Shown here: positions 10,620 through 22,569 of the stretch, piece after piece
Layout: each line of letters opens with the position of its first letter
Position numbering within the stretch: position 1 is the stretch's first letter
Assembly: GCA_015178975.1 (NCBI GenBank)
Contig: WHVD01000120.1
Location: 124,001 to 188,000 of the forward strand
Length of the DNA: 64,000 nt
Direction of reading: 5' to 3'
From: Hysterangium stoloniferum
Taxonomy: Eukaryota > Basidiomycota > Agaricomycetes > Hysterangiales > Hysterangiaceae
Position numbers and translations under genes: made by a program
Notes under the pieces: generated by a model
Databases searched by the model: none
The model's input: only the letters and a program-made list of their open reading frames with translations
What the model was told of the DNA's origin: nothing

Positions 10620-11930
10620 TCAGGTAATAAGGAAATACGTTGGTTGTATGGAACAGTCGAGTCACACCCCCGTCCATGCTTCTTCAAGATGGATATGTAG
10701 TTTGTGTTCGAACTTGTTGAGACCCCGATAAATGGAGTCGCAAGCAGACATAGGAGTGAATGTACTTCGTCCATCAAATCATTCAACCCCCTCTCCTCCC
10801 CAGGCATATAGACAATCCTCTCAGAAAGGTCCAGGAAGTCGTGGAGAGCAGGGATTGGCCTATCCTCTCGCACTGCCGTGCACGCAATTTCGGGTTCTGG
10901 AGACTGTGAAATTACGACGATGACCCCCTTATTAGCATCGAGGAGCCATCAAACAATGAAGTGGTCGGTTTTGGGTTCTGAATTAGCATTCTGATTGCCG
11001 AATAATTTTGAGACTCCAGGTTCGCGAGGGTGTAACCATGGACTCACTGCAGCATATTAACCCCGATGGAAACGATGATATTAATCCGATCAATGTTTTC
11101 TGCCAGCAATGTGACATCCTTAAATAATTCCTCGAGTCCATTTATAAGCGGTGTAGCGAGAAGAGTCGGCACATGCAAATGAATCGATCTTGGTCTGTAA
11201 AATGTCAAGCGCGATATTCAATAGAGTTCCATAAATGCTGCGGAACCAAGGATCCCATGTGAAACAGCAGGAGAATATCGATATTTGCTGGCGAATCAAT
11301 TACATGTGTCCAGGTTGGTTTCGATCGTATCTGCATATTTCTCATTTAGGTCATTCTCTAAAAACAGCAACCGTAAAACCTACGACCTCAACCAGAATTT
11401 GAAATAGTTTTTAATCACATTGAAGTCCTCATGTGACAGGCGCTGTGCATCATGCACCTCCTTAATAATGGAGGAGAAACAGTCAGCAATAAGAGAATAT
11501 TCTAAAGTGGTGAGGGTGGTAGCCGACGGGCTACAGAGATATTCGCCAAGGTGTGATATGAATATCGAGGCGACAGCATAGCATTTCCCAGGGAGTTGAG
11601 AGCCGACCAGGGCAGTGTAAAGCATTGGAACAATTTTAGCTGGCGTAACCTCAATATACGTCATGAAATCGATTACATATTTATCGTTTCGGCGATTCTC
11701 CAAAAAACAGCAACGGTTTTTAATCACATTTGAGGTCCTCATGTGACAGGCGCCGTGCATTATGCACCTCCGCATACTAGCCCGGTTCTCCATGCAGAGC
11801 TTGGATACGTATTCAATTTTTATCAAGTGATGGACCTCGGTATAATATTTTATGCATTTGCAAAGTATATTCCCCAATGGTCGATTATCTAAGTGTGCCA
11901 TTGGAGACCAAGTGCAAAAAGGCAAGACTT
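10620..11930 (-). pseudogene. Module A gene, copy 1 (3' exons, rearranged 5' part)
   Basis: Exon 5 (10.65-10.97 kb, LMDEVHSLLCLLATPFIGVS), exon 4 region (11.04-11.3 kb) and exon 3 (11.38-11.7 kb, SQLPGKCYAVASIFISHLGE) are recognisable on the minus strand. The 181-residue ORF 11925 to 11380 is odd: its first 50 residues come from a gene 3' end and a second scrap of exon 3, so a partial duplication has been spliced in front of exon 3. Exons 1 and 2 are missing. Probably non-functional. Confidence 0.55.
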
Positions 11931-12530
11931 GAAGTTATAGGAGTAGCAATCTATCTCTTAAATATCATTTGAGCCCTTTAAAGACTGAGGAAATCATCCT
12001 TCATATATTGTACTTTGCGTGAACTCTTCGATGAATCTTAAGCCACGTCAAACATTATTTGGGTAATGAGTAAATACATTACTCATATGGAACAATCTAG
12101 TCACCCATGCTTCTTCAAGGAGGGATAAGTAGTTTGTGTTAAAACTTGGTGAGACCCCGACAAATGGAATCACAAGCAGACAGAAAAGCGAATGCACTGC
12201 ATAGAATTCATCTTCTTGATTGTCCCCATACTAGCACGGCTCCCCATGGAAAAATTATGAGTATGGATTTAGCCTAAAGTGATAGAGCCTCATAATCCTT
12301 TATGAATGTGAAGAGTTTATTCACCAACGGAATGGTCGATTGTCTAAGGGCGCTTTCGGTTAAAGAACAGGTGTAAGAAGGGAAAGTTCCAAGTCATAGG
12401 GGTAGCAATCTCAAACCATCGTTTGAGCACTTTAAGGACTGAGTAAACCATCTTTCGGATATCATACTTTGCGTTACTCCTCGAAGAATCTTAAAATAGG
12501 TCGAACATCATTCAGGCAATGAGTGAATGC
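11931..12530 (-). pseudogene. Module A 3'-end fragments, two tandem pieces
   Basis: Two short 3' ends of the A gene lie in tandem: about 11,931-12,215 and 12,240-12,530. Both contain the stretch around TTGCGTxACTCxTCGAxGAATCTTA that lies downstream of exon 5 elsewhere; the first also has the exon 5 terminal sequence GTTTGTGTTxxAACTTGGTGAGACCCCGACAAATGG. Stepwise truncated tandem copies of one end suggest unequal crossing-over. Confidence 0.5.
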
Positions 12531-13750
12531 GCTAGTTATATGGAACAGTCTAGTCACACGTCCGTCCATGCTTCTTCAAGAGGGATAAGTAGTTTGTGTT
12601 GGAACTGGGTGAGACCCCTACAGATGGAGTTGCAAGTAGACATAAGAGTAAATGCACCTCGTCCCTCAAACCATTCAAGCTCCTCGCCAAACTCTCCTCC
12701 TCGGGCATATAAAAAACCGTCTCAGAAATGGTCGGAGAGCAGGGATTGGGCTATCCTCTCGCACTGCCGTACAAACAATTTCGGATTCTGGAGATCGTGA
12801 AATAAACGAGGATGAGCCCCTTATTAGCTTCGAGGCGCCATTAAACACTAAAGTGTCTGATTTCGGGTTCCGAATTACTATTCTGATAGCCGAATAATTT
12901 GAGAAGATAGGTCCGCGATGGTGTAACTGTGGACTCACGGCGGCATTTTAACCCCGATGGAAACGATGATTTTATTTCGATCAATGTTTTCTGCCAGCAA
13001 TGTGATATCCTTAAATAATCTATCGAGTTCATCTATGATGATTATATAAGTGATGTAGCGATAATAGTCCGCACACTCAAATGAATCGATGTTGGTCTGT
13101 AAAACGTCAAGCGCGATATCCAATAGAGTTCCATAAATGCTGCGGAGCCAAGGATCCTGTGCGAAGCAGCAGTAAAAATCCATATTCGCGCGTGATCCAG
13201 TCCCATGTGCCCATATTGGGTTCGATCGTATCTACATATAGCCCATTTCAGCCATTCTCCAAAAATGACAACGGTAAAACCTACGACATCATCCAGGCAT
13301 ATTTCTCATTTCGGCCATTTTCCACAAACAGTAACAGTAAAACTTACGACATCATCCAGAATTTAAAATAGTTTTTAATCACCTTGAGGTCCTCATGTGC
13401 TGTGCGTCATGCACCTCTTTAATAAAGGTGGAGAAACAGTCAGTAATAACAGTATATCGTGAAGTGGTGCGGGTGGCAGCCGACGGGCTACAGAGGTATT
13501 CTCCAAGGTGTGATATGAATATCAAGGCGACATTATAGCAGTCCCCAGGAAGTTGCGACCCGACCAGGGCACTGTAGAGCATAGGAACCATTTTAGATGG
13601 CTCATCCTCGATAAACGTCATGAAGTCGATTACATACGCCATCACTGCTATGACTCTGCCGATCTTCGCTTCTTCGCTAGTGCGAAGCCGGGATGTATAC
13701 GCATCCATGAGAAGCCTTTTCTCCCGGTCTCGGATTTTACACGGGTAAGA
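12531..13750 (-). pseudogene. Module A gene, copy 3 (exons 3-5)
   Basis: Exon 5 is at about 12.56-12.94 kb (SSFISRSPESEIVCTAVRED), exon 4 at 13183-12935 (CCFAQDPWLRSIYGTLLDIA), exon 3 at 13708-13379 (SQLPGDCYNVALIFISHLGE). All three are open. Exons 1 and 2 are replaced by a PEX13 fragment directly upstream. The chimera could be transcribed as one unit but nothing proves it. Confidence 0.55.
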
Positions 13751-13751
13751 T

Positions 13752-14060
13752 GGTCTTCATTAAACGAGCTTACTCATGTCAGTGACTTGCGCGCTCGGCA
13801 GGTGCATGAGGAAGGGAATACCAAACAGTGCGAGGAGGAAGATGATGAGCAGCCTTTTGGAGGGTTTCGGGGCAGTAGGTTTTGAAGGGGCTGCCTGGTG
13901 GACGGGCAAGGTACGAGCTGAATTCATCGGATATCCCGCCGTCATTCGCCGGCGGGCCCGTAATGAGCCCATTCAACGACCGTATCATCCCAAACAGCGC
14001 CAATGCGCCATCCAGTGCATTCCGCAGCTGCACAGGCTGCTCCGCCACTTAGGAAGATTA
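13752..14060 (-). pseudogene. PEX13 fragment (core and membrane segment) joined to module A
   Basis: Minus-strand PEX13 pieces in two frames: AEQPVQLRNALDGALALFGM with IRSLNGLITG (14048 downward), then, after a frame change, KPSKRLLIIFLLALFGIPFL and VTDMSKLV (to 13760). In fungal PEX13 the first block is the core near the first membrane segment and the second is the membrane segment before the SH3 domain. The sequence stops at the first residues of the SH3 region and passes straight into the acceptor-side sequence of A exon 3 (AATGAAGACCATCTTACCC). This is a fusion fragment, not a working peroxin. Confidence 0.7.
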
Positions 14061-14640
14061 GGCAAAGCAATGTATCCTACCAGTGTATGCGCCTGGCTGT
14101 GTCAGCACTGTTGGACATGTTGGGGCTTGATATCTCACCGTAGGATGCTTTAAGTTGACGGGAAGGAGATGAATTTTAATCTCTCAACATAAGGATTGAG
14201 GAAGACGTCTCCAGAAGAATCACGATAGTCCTGTTCGGCCATCATGATGCAGTGTGTGGAAAAGCTTAATATTTGGGCATAGCCTCAACTCGTCAAAATG
14301 GCATGTCGAATGTGAGGCGCGAGAAGACATCCCCAACTACAGAAATAAAGAAAAGATGCTTAGTCAGTTTCAATTCCGTGAATTCAACGTGTCAACCAAC
14401 ACGGAAATCCTTCGAGTCGGTGACTACCCGCAGGGAAATGTAGGCTACCTGCCCAGGCTGGATCTGGATGTGTTGTAACAGTGTGTAACCTTGTGGCAGG
14501 CTGTGCGGGATGATAGGCAGAGCGCCGCAAGCCTGACGCCTGGGTACACCAGGATCCTGGACGCCACCTCGGGACTTGAGCAGCCGGGATCGGTAAGCGG
14601 GGACCTAGCGGACAGGCCTGATCAGGATTTTCGGATTTAT
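14061..14640. repeat. Module C scrap and link region
   Basis: A short piece of module C (14,061-14,160, around GTGTATGCGCCTGGCTGTGTCAG, the stretch that reads CVWLCRRCWTC at 9750) followed by the C-to-A link (14,260-14,640). No gene is evident. Confidence 0.45.
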
Positions 14641-14649
14641 CCGACACTT

Positions 14650-16875
14650 CTACCCCCACTTTCTCCGCATCTTAGCACGGTTCTCTATGCAGACCTTATC
14701 AGTATGGATTTACTCTTAGGTGATTGATCGGTATATGATTTTTAGTGAATTTGAAAAGTTTATTCCCTTGCTCAATTATCTAAGAGTGCTTGCTGTCTGT
14801 CCAAGAACAGGTGTAAGAAGGCAAAGTTCTAAGTCATAGGGGTAGCAATCTTAAACAATCGTTTGAGCCCTTACCGGATTGACAAAGCATCCTTCGGATA
14901 TGATGTATTGCGTTACTCTTCAAATAATCTTACAATAGATCTAACATCATTCAGGCAATGAGTAAGTAAATACGCTAGTCGCATAGAACAGTCTAGTCAC
15001 ATGCCCGTCCCTGCCTCTCCAAAAGGGAAGAATAGTCTGTGTTGGAACTTGGAGAGACCCCGACAAATGGAGTTGCAAGCAGACAGAGGAGGGAATGTAC
15101 GTCGTTCATCAAACCACTCAAGCTCCGCGCCAAACTCTCCTCCTCGGGCATATATACAATCCTCTTGTCCAGAAAGTCGTGAAGAGCAGGGAGTGGGGTA
15201 CCCGCTCTCACTGCGGTGCACACAATTTCTGGTTCTGACGATTGTGAAATTAACGACGATGAGCCCCTTATTAGTATCGAGGCGCCATCAAACACTAAAG
15301 TGTCTGATTTCGGGTGCTGAATCAGTATTCTGATAGCCGAATCATTGTGAGACGACAGGTCGGCGATGGTGTAACTGTGGACCCACTGCAGCATTTTAAC
15401 CCCGATGGAAAGAATGACATTAATTCGATCAATGTTTTCTGCCAGCAATGTGCCATCCTTCAGACGCAGCCGAAATAGAATTAGTAGATAAGCGATGTAG
15501 CGAGAAGAGTCGGCACACGCAAATTAATCGATCTTGGTCTGTAAAACGTCGAGAGCGATATCCAATAGAGTTCCATAAATGCTGCGGAGCCAAGTATCCT
15601 GTGTGAAACAGCAGGAGAAAATTGCTAGTTGCGGGCGAATCAGTTTCATGTGTCCAGGCTGCTTTCTATGATAGCTGCATATTTCTCATTTCGGTCATGC
15701 TCCAAACACAGCAACGGTAAACTTACGACATCATCCAGAATTTGAAATAGTTTTTGATGACAATGACGTCATCATGTGACAGGCGCTGTGCGTCACGCAC
15801 CTCCTCAATAATGGCGGAGAAATAGCCAATAATGATAGAATATCGTAAAGTGGTGAGGGTGGCAGCCGACGGGCTACAGAGATATTTTTCAAAGGTGTGA
15901 TATGAACATCGAGGCGACAGCATAGCAGTCACGAGGAAGTTGCGACTCGACCAGGGCAGTGTAGAGCATAGGAACCATTTTAGCTGGCGCATCCATGAAA
16001 CTGACTACATCCACCATCACTACTATGACACTCCCGATCTTCGCTTCTTCGCTAGTCCCAAGCCGGGATCTAAAGGCGGTATACGTAAGCACGAGAAGCC
16101 AACTCGCCCGATATCGGATTTTACGCGGGTAAGATGGTCTTCATTAAAATGCCTTCAGTATGCAATGAATGGCTATCATCAGAAGCGAAAATGCCTCAAG
16201 AGATCCACCCCCTCTTTAACAATTCTGCTCAATTGCCGCACAGTTAGCTGTTTGTTAAACAGTCTAGTCGTCATTTCCTTGCTTGCGTACCCGAGCGTTT
16301 CGGCAACTCTTTTGTACTCCTCCACACGCCGCGCGTAGTACAAGCACTTTCCAATCACAATGGACATCTTGGTGCTGTACAGTAACTTCGTCCCGATCCA
16401 CTCTAATGCCAGACCGCAAAAGTAACCGGGGCCGACTTCGACGTCCGTTGGATTACGAATTACAGGTGCGAACCACCTAGTCATGCCGTCTCTCTCAATG
16501 TCGGACATTCCTTCCTCAATCCCTGCTGATTCCAGCAACCCGGGTGGCGGCTCTACGCAAGTTGCAAAATCAGGGAACTAAGCGGAAAAAACGGTCCGAC
16601 ACATGGAAGTAGATCCTCGAAACAAAATATCAACATACCCGCTGCTGAACCCATGAATCAAGTGCATCCCTGCTTATCGATATATGGTCGTCATGACCTG
16701 GTCTGTGGTAACAGAGGCCGTGACCCTCTACATTACATGCCAATTGTCTCTGGAGTATGCCCCGAAACTGACTTTCGAGGAATTGTATTTGAGATTCCAA
16801 GGAAGCAGGTGATATCAATCGGGGTACCTGTTCGACACTCTCAGGGCGACTGGGTACTACCTCGTGGTCAGACAT
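14650..16875 (-). CDS. Module A gene, copy 4 (near full length), function unknown
   Basis: One of the more complete A copies. Exon 1 starts at 16875 (MSDHEVVPSRPESVEQVPRL), exon 2 at 16538-16179 (QGMSD-like EEGMSDIERDGMTRWFAPVI, and RRVEEYKRVAETLGYASKEM), exon 3 at 16092-15723 (EEAKIGSVIVVMVDVVSF), exon 4 around 15.65-15.4 kb and exon 5 at 15.45-14.99 kb (ASILIRGSSSLISQSSEPEI). An exon 1 donor CGG|GTATGT and an acceptor GCGTAG are present, but exact joins do not give one clean frame. Exon 4 contains a deletion near 15,460-15,480, and exon 3 is shifted in frame after about 15,950. The product would be a soluble, probably helical protein of about 500 residues. I recognise no domain. Likely decayed but potentially transcribed. 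Confidence 0.5.
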
Positions 16876-16989
16876 AAGGAACGTGAGATATGGACATGAG
16901 GATGTCACAAAGCCTTCTTCAGGCTTCTTCTATTTTGGTATGACACCGCTTTTAATGTAGTTCAAATTGCCAATTAACACTGGTCTGCT

Positions 16990-17690
16990 AAGTCACTGGA
17001 AAAGGCCCCGCCTCCAAAGATGGCCTTTGACCGCCTAGTGCCATAAATATTATATGGTAGCGTTGTGACTGTAAATACGGAAAATAATAGATTAATTATA
17101 ATAAATAAATTAAAAAAGCAAAAGGCTGTGAAGTATGTATAAAATGGGTTTGTTCTCTTTATCTCAAGATTTCCGTACGTATCGACAAGGGACTTTTGTA
17201 CTTCGTGTTCATGCAAACATCAGTGAGATGAGAGAACCTTTTCTGTCTCTCCTTCTGCCGACGTATCGACTGGTGAGGCCGAGTTGGGCTCCGCCATCCT
17301 CGGCTTCACTTTTCTTCTTATTAAAAAAAGAAATAGATTGGGCCACACTTCCATTAAGAGTAATGACAGAAAAGAAGGAGCAAGCACGCTGATGATGAAG
17401 CCAGATGAAAAAGGTAATTACGCCAGTTTCTTGTTCCTGCCAATGTACATTTGGCTGGCAGCTCATCCTGTCTTGTTTATAAGATTGGAACCTGTCAGAA
17501 CTTGTCGACGTATTTCATTTACACGGACGCAATGATCTGAACGACTTCAATGATGTCATGTTTTCCCTCTTCTTCCATATTAATCACTATCCTCATTTTC
17601 CATATTTTCACAACCCATACATACTATCGCTACCCATATTTCTCACATTATCACTATTTCTATTCCCCGTGACAATAGGCCCACAGTTGG
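16990..17690 (-). repeat. Module B copy 2
   Basis: Copy of module B upstream of A copy 4. The minus ORF 17466 to 17209 (85 residues) starts MSCQPNVHWQEQETGVITFF and continues IWLHHQRAC; the same reading frame is open in the 0.8-1.0 kb copy. The outer part (17,510-17,690) is the AT/pyrimidine-rich tract ending before GACAATAGGCCCACA. Confidence 0.55.
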
Positions 17691-17699
17691 GAGAAGGAA

Positions 17700-18470
17700 A
17701 TAGGCCAAGACGATGCGCATAATACATGTGTGTCGATGTGGATAATGGTTTTGCAAGTATGTCGACGATCATTTCTTTTGTGGAGCGGTAATGGAGTTGT
17801 ATGGTGCAGTTTTAAATTAACTGTGGAATAAAGTGGTATTTGACTTCAATGTCTTTCATTCGGCGCCGTGGAAATTGATTAGAAGTGCACTATCATTCCT
17901 TGATTGTCTCCCAAAGCAGCCGTCGGTTCTTCATGTATGATATTGAGTTCTTCTAAGAAGTGTCTTATCCACATGACTTCGCGGGCGGCTTCTGAAAGTG
18001 CCACGGTAGTCTATTGTCTGGATGATGTCACAATACAAGAAAGATTGTGTATCCTCCCGTCAATCGGCTATCCTCCGTCTCCCCTGCAAACTCGCGAACT
18101 GGATATCTATGTAAGCATAAATATCCTACTCCTAAACGTACTTCCTGCTCTCTAGTCATAACCAGATATTAATTTGGCGAGATTCCAATGGGTAAGAGCA
18201 GGATTAGATGGATACTGAGATAGTCAATTAACCGAATAAGGGATGTTAGGACACAATACGACAGCTGCGAACATGGGACTTCCAATAAGCTCTCGATAGG
18301 GCAGGTTGGTTGTTTCTTCGTTTTTGTCACTAGTTCCTGGCTGTGTGATAGAAATTTAGTCGATTCCAAGTGGGATATGACATCACGTTGGTTAGAATTC
18401 AGTATGTTGCATTTTCCTGCGATATTTTCGATATAGGGAGATATAAACCGATTTAGGTTACGCGTCATAC
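17700..18470 (-). pseudogene. Ty1/copia reverse transcriptase/RNase H remnant
   Basis: Frame-broken minus-strand fragment of the C-terminal half of a copia polyprotein. Reading frames patched by eye give motifs typical of the family: a YRELIGSPMFAAV-like start of the block before RNase H, THWNLAK, STGGY-like RIHN, ALGDNQGMIV, and near the end HxxTKxIDIKYHFI-like and TKEMIADxLTKP-like sequence. Many stops. It is the partner of the gag fragment at 18.7 kb; the integrase and most of the RT are deleted between them. Confidence 0.6.
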
Positions 18471-18694
18471 CAGATACTTGTTCCTAGAATCCAGTGCGCT
18501 TCACGTTCTCTCGAACTTCCCAATCGTTCATTAAATACCTTGTCGAGCTCTAGTTGATCTTTATCTTCCACTGATGTGGCATCGTCGACCCAGAAACCCA
18601 CTACAGCCCAAATTCAATCTTCCCACATCTTGAAAATACTGCCCTGTGACAGTTCCCATGGAGTTCCTTGACCATATGATCATATAAATGTTTT

Positions 18695-19425
18695 CGCCAT
18701 TTATTCCCATTCCTCGTGCAGCATGGCGTGCACACTGTGGGGGCCTGAATTCATACTGCCCCTTCTTGCAGCAAGTGCTGAACCTTCTGAGAACGTGGGG
18801 GACACCTCTTTTCTAATTTCCATTTGACCCAATTCATTGACGATTTCTTCGACTGTGTCCAATTCACAGTCAATCGTAACGTCAAATTCTTCCGGCAGTA
18901 TACTCATACACAGGCTGAGATAGTCCGTGTTCTCTATAACATTATTCACTTCCAATACTTTCAATCTGATCGACTTCATTTGGGCTTTATATTCGATAAT
19001 ACCCGTTTCGTCATAGCGCATTCGAAGTGCTGACAATAACATTGTTCCACTATTGGTTAAATAAATTCTGTACGTTGTTTTTCAGCTTTCCCACACGCCC
19101 CTTGGATCGTCATTCACCATATTTACTACCCTTGGTTCATCTTCAATGCGCAACATAATTTAGCTATAGGCTCTTTTATTTCGACGCTGCTAGGCCCCTT
19201 TAATTTGTAGCTTCTCCGGTTTAGCGGCTCCGAAATCTGCACGTAGCAGGCAGGTAAGTTCCCCGATACCTATTTGCCATTGATTTAATGATTCGAGTAT
19301 GGTCTTCATATTCACAGTCCATGTGAGATAATTATATTTTCTCAGCTTGGGAAAAACTTGATAAACACTCCTACTGCTAATTTCTTAAATTTGATTTTCT
19401 TGAGAGTAACCGTAATGTATATACA
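18695..19425 (-). pseudogene. Ty1/copia gag remnant, longest copy
   Basis: The minus strand holds the N-terminal part FPKLRKYNYLTWTVNMKTIL (about 19,350) followed by EDEPRVVNMVNDDPRG, then the 113-residue ORF 19042 to 18701 with SALRMRYDETGIIEYKAQMK, LEVNNVIENTDYL and EELGQ-like NELGQMEIRKE. This is the layout of UBN2-type copia Gag. At least one frame change lies near 19,160. The zinc knuckle and protease are not found. Confidence 0.65.
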
Positions 19426-19509
19426 GATTGAACTGAGTAACTAGAACTCTGCCATCAGTGATAAATAGGGCCAGGGGCCATTCCCTTAAGACAATTTAAA
19501 TATCGCGGC

Positions 19510-19960
19510 GGTGAAATAGTGCTGAGACTCGTTGGACTAAACAATACAAGTATACGAGGCATTACAACAGGCTGCATCGGTTGGAACAGCATACATGGCA
19601 GCAGCTCGAACAATGCGTCAAATGTCCACGGGACTTATTGTCTGGTATGTGAGGACAGGGTGCAGAATCCTATTGTGGAGGTTTACGATAATGTTCAGTG
19701 GAAGTGGCAAGTGAGAGAGCTTCTGGTTTTCAACATCCATGGGCGGTTGTTGTAGCTGTGATGCTTCCTCTAGATATTCAAGGAAACTGGCACCAATATC
19801 AATTTTCCATTTATTTAATGATTCAATTATGGTCTTCATGCTCGCGCTCCATGTGAAATGATTAACTTTTCTCAGCTTGGGAAAAAGTTGATAAACACTC
19901 TTAGTGCTAATTTCATAATCTTTAATTTTCTCGAGAGTAACCAAAGTGAATTTACAAATT
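19510..19960 (-). pseudogene. Copia gag N-terminus fused to module C
   Basis: One open 108-residue minus frame (19944 to 19618) begins with the copia gag N-terminus (VYQLFPKLRKVNHFTWSASM, SLNKWKIDIG) and passes without a stop into module C (EYLEEASQLQQPPMDVENQK, NRILHPVL). The gag half is a duplicate of 19,420-19,260. Either chance or an exon-like fusion; the unbroken frame makes it worth noting. Confidence 0.5.
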
Positions 19961-20079
19961 GAAATGCTTGACTAAAACTCGAGGTCAGTGAGAAATAGGG
20001 CCGGGGCCTATAACCTGAAGAGAATTCAAATATCGCACTGGTGAAATAATGCTGAGACTCGTTGGACTAAAAAATACAA

Positions 20080-20760
20080 GTATATGAGGCAATACAACAG
20101 GCTCCATCGGTTGTAACAGCATACATGTCAGCAGCGTGAACAACACCTCGAATGTCGATGCGACTTATTGCTTTGGTATGTGAGGACAAGGTGCAGGATC
20201 CTGTTGTGGAGGCTTACGATCACGTTCAGTGGAAGTGGCAAGTGAGAGAGCTTCTGGTTTTCAACATCCATGGGCGGCTCTTAACTGCGATGCTTCGTTT
20301 AGATATTCAAGGTGAATGGCACGACGGTACCCTCTTTTCTTGTTGCATCTCTTACATCTCATTCTCATTCTCCTTCCCTGGCATTTACGCGGTTTTCTAC
20401 GAGACACGCTGGTTAAACGAAAGAGCGTCTGGTACGTGGTCAACTATCAGGTGCTGTGACTGCGACGGGACCTTTGGATATTCGAGTGAAACGTTATGCG
20501 GGCACCTTTCGGCTTCCTTTTTCTCCTTCTCTGGGCTTTTCGCGGATGTCTGCCACAAGGGCGGGTGGTTAGACACCTTTCATGACACTCCTCCTGTGGA
20601 CATGGTAGGAATATTAGCAAACCCAACGTATCACATGAGTTTTTGCGTATGAGTGTGTTGGCGCTGTTGGACATGTTGGGCTTTGAGAGATCACCATAGG
20701 ACAAAGATGACCTTTAGCCCGCCAACGTAAGGATTGAGGAAGACGTCTTAAGAAGAATCA
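20080..20760 (-). repeat. Module C copy (long)
   Basis: Longest module C copy. Minus frames show CDTLGLLIFLPCPQEE (20,670-20,590), HPRKAQRRRKRK, and SVSRRKPRK to HLEYLNEASQL (20,400-20,270). The other strand also has a 166-residue ORF (20152-20652), which is not kept open in other copies. In the collinear unit at 58 kb C lies immediately upstream of PEX13 on the same strand, so C may be 5' sequence of that gene. Coding status undecided. Confidence 0.4.
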
Positions 20761-21400
20761 CAATTGTCTTGTTCGGCCGTCATGGTGCAGTGGTGGGCAA
20801 GGCTTGCGCTTTGGGCATTCTCTCAACTCGTGCGTGAACATACCATATCGAAGGTGACGCGCGATAAGATTTGCCGAATTACAGAAATAAAGAAAAAATG
20901 CTAGTCAGTTTCAATAGTGTGAATTCAACGTGTTAACCAAAATGCAAATTCTATGGGTCGGTGACTACCTCGGCAAGGAACTGGAGGCTGGTGGGGTCTG
21001 CGCAGATCCTACGACAGCCATTTGCACAGGCTTGATCATGCTGCGTAATCCTGGTGGCAGGCTGTGTGACCCTTGCTATGCAGAGCGCCGTAAGCCTATG
21101 CCTGGGTGCACCAGACACAGGCTGGATCTGACTGTGTGACGTTGGGGCTGTCTATGTAAGGCTGTGGGGGATGATAGGTGGAGCGCCGCAAGCCTCACGC
21201 CTGGGTACACCAGGGACGACGAGTCGACTGGACGCCACCTCAGGACTTGAGCAGCCGGGATCGGGTACCCGGGGACCTAGCGGACAGGCCTAATCAGGAT
21301 TTTCAGATTTATCTGACACTTCTACCTCCACTTTCTCCGCATCCCAGCGCGCTTCTCTATGCAGACCTTATGAGTGTGGATTTACCCTTAAGTGACAGAT
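20761..21400. other. Link between modules C and A
   Basis: Same link as at 9.8-10.6 kb, with an internal partial duplication: the stretch GCCGCAAGCCTxACGCCTGGGTxCACC appears twice (about 21,090 and 21,186). No gene seen. Confidence 0.45.
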
Positions 21401-21409
21401 CGTTAGATG

Positions 21410-22471
21410 ATCCTTAATGAAGTTAAGGGGTTTATTCCCCAACGGAACGCTCAATGTTCTAAGAGTGCTTGCTGTCCGAGAACAGGTGTAAGAAGGCAAA
21501 GTTCCAAGTCATAAGGGTAGCAATCTTAAATCATCGTTTGAGCACTTCAAGGACTGAGAAAACCAGCCTGCGGATATCATACCTTGCGTTACTCTTCTAA
21601 GAATCTCAACATGTGTCGAACATCATTTAAATAATGAGTAAATACGTTGGGCGTATGGAACAGTCTATTCATACGCCGGTCGGTGTTTCTGAAAGAGGGA
21701 TAAGTAGTTTGTGTTAGAACTTGGTGAGACCCCGACAAATGGAGTCACAAGCAGACAGAGGAGCGAATGTACGTCGTCCATCAATTCAGCCATGAATATC
21801 TCCTCCCCGGGGATGTATCCAGCCGTCTCAAAAAAGGCTAGGAAGTCGTTAAGGACACATATTAGACTATCCGCTCGCACGGTCACGCACGCAATTTCGG
21901 GGTCTGGAGATTGTGAAATTAAAGACGATGAGCCCCTTATTAGCTTCGAGGCAACATTAAACACTAAAGTGAGTGATTTCGGGCGCTGAATTAGTATTCT
22001 GATAGCCGAAGGATTTTGAGACGGCAGGTCCGCGACTTCCGTCGGATTACGAATAACGGGTGCGAACCACCTAGTCATGGCATCTCTTTCCAAGTCGGAC
22101 ATGCCTTGTTCAATACCTGATGAATCCAGCAAACCTTGCGGCGGCTCTAGGCAAGTTGGAAAACCAAGGCACTAAACGAAAAAAAAGTCCAACACATTTC
22201 AGTCGATGCTCGAAACAAAAGATTAATATACAAGTTGCAGAACTGATTAAGCAAGCGCGTCCTTGTTGATCGGTACATGCTCGTCACGACCTAGTCTGTG
22301 GTAACAGAGGCCGTGACCCTCTCTATTACACGTCCATAGTCTCTGGAGTATATCTTGAAAATGACTTTGTAGTACTCCGATCCGTTGAGATTCGAGGGCA
22401 GCAGGCGAGCTCAATCGGGGTAGCTCTTCGACATGGTCAGGGTGACTAGGTACTACCTCGTGGTCAGACAT
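21410..22471 (-). pseudogene. Module A gene, copy 5, with in-frame exon 2-exon 5 fusion
   Basis: Exon 1 starts at 22471 (MSDHEVVPSHPDHVEELPRL, 74 residues open). The 155-residue ORF 22132 to 21665 starts in exon 2 (LDSSGIEQGMSDLERDAMTR) and after RNPTEV jumps directly to exon 5 (SAIRILIQRPKSLTLVFNVA). The rest of exon 2 and all of exons 3 and 4 are deleted, yet the reading frame is kept. This could yield a short protein of about 230 residues if exon 1 is spliced on. More likely a deletion product. Confidence 0.6.
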
Positions 22472-22569
22472 GGGAAACGTGAGATATAGACAAGAGGGGT
22501 GTCACAAGAATGAAAGGAGAATCGTTGACAAGGTTCATCAAGCTTTTTCTATGTGTGTGAGACACCGTT

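Noticed and set aside
17000-17690. Module B as the 3' LTR of the copia remnant
   Set aside because: The junction lacks a polypurine tract on the coding strand, no second LTR follows gag, and B also occurs without copia (22.6, 57.0 kb).
20152-20652. 166-residue + ORF in module C
   Set aside because: Not open in other C copies; the minus frame is better kept.
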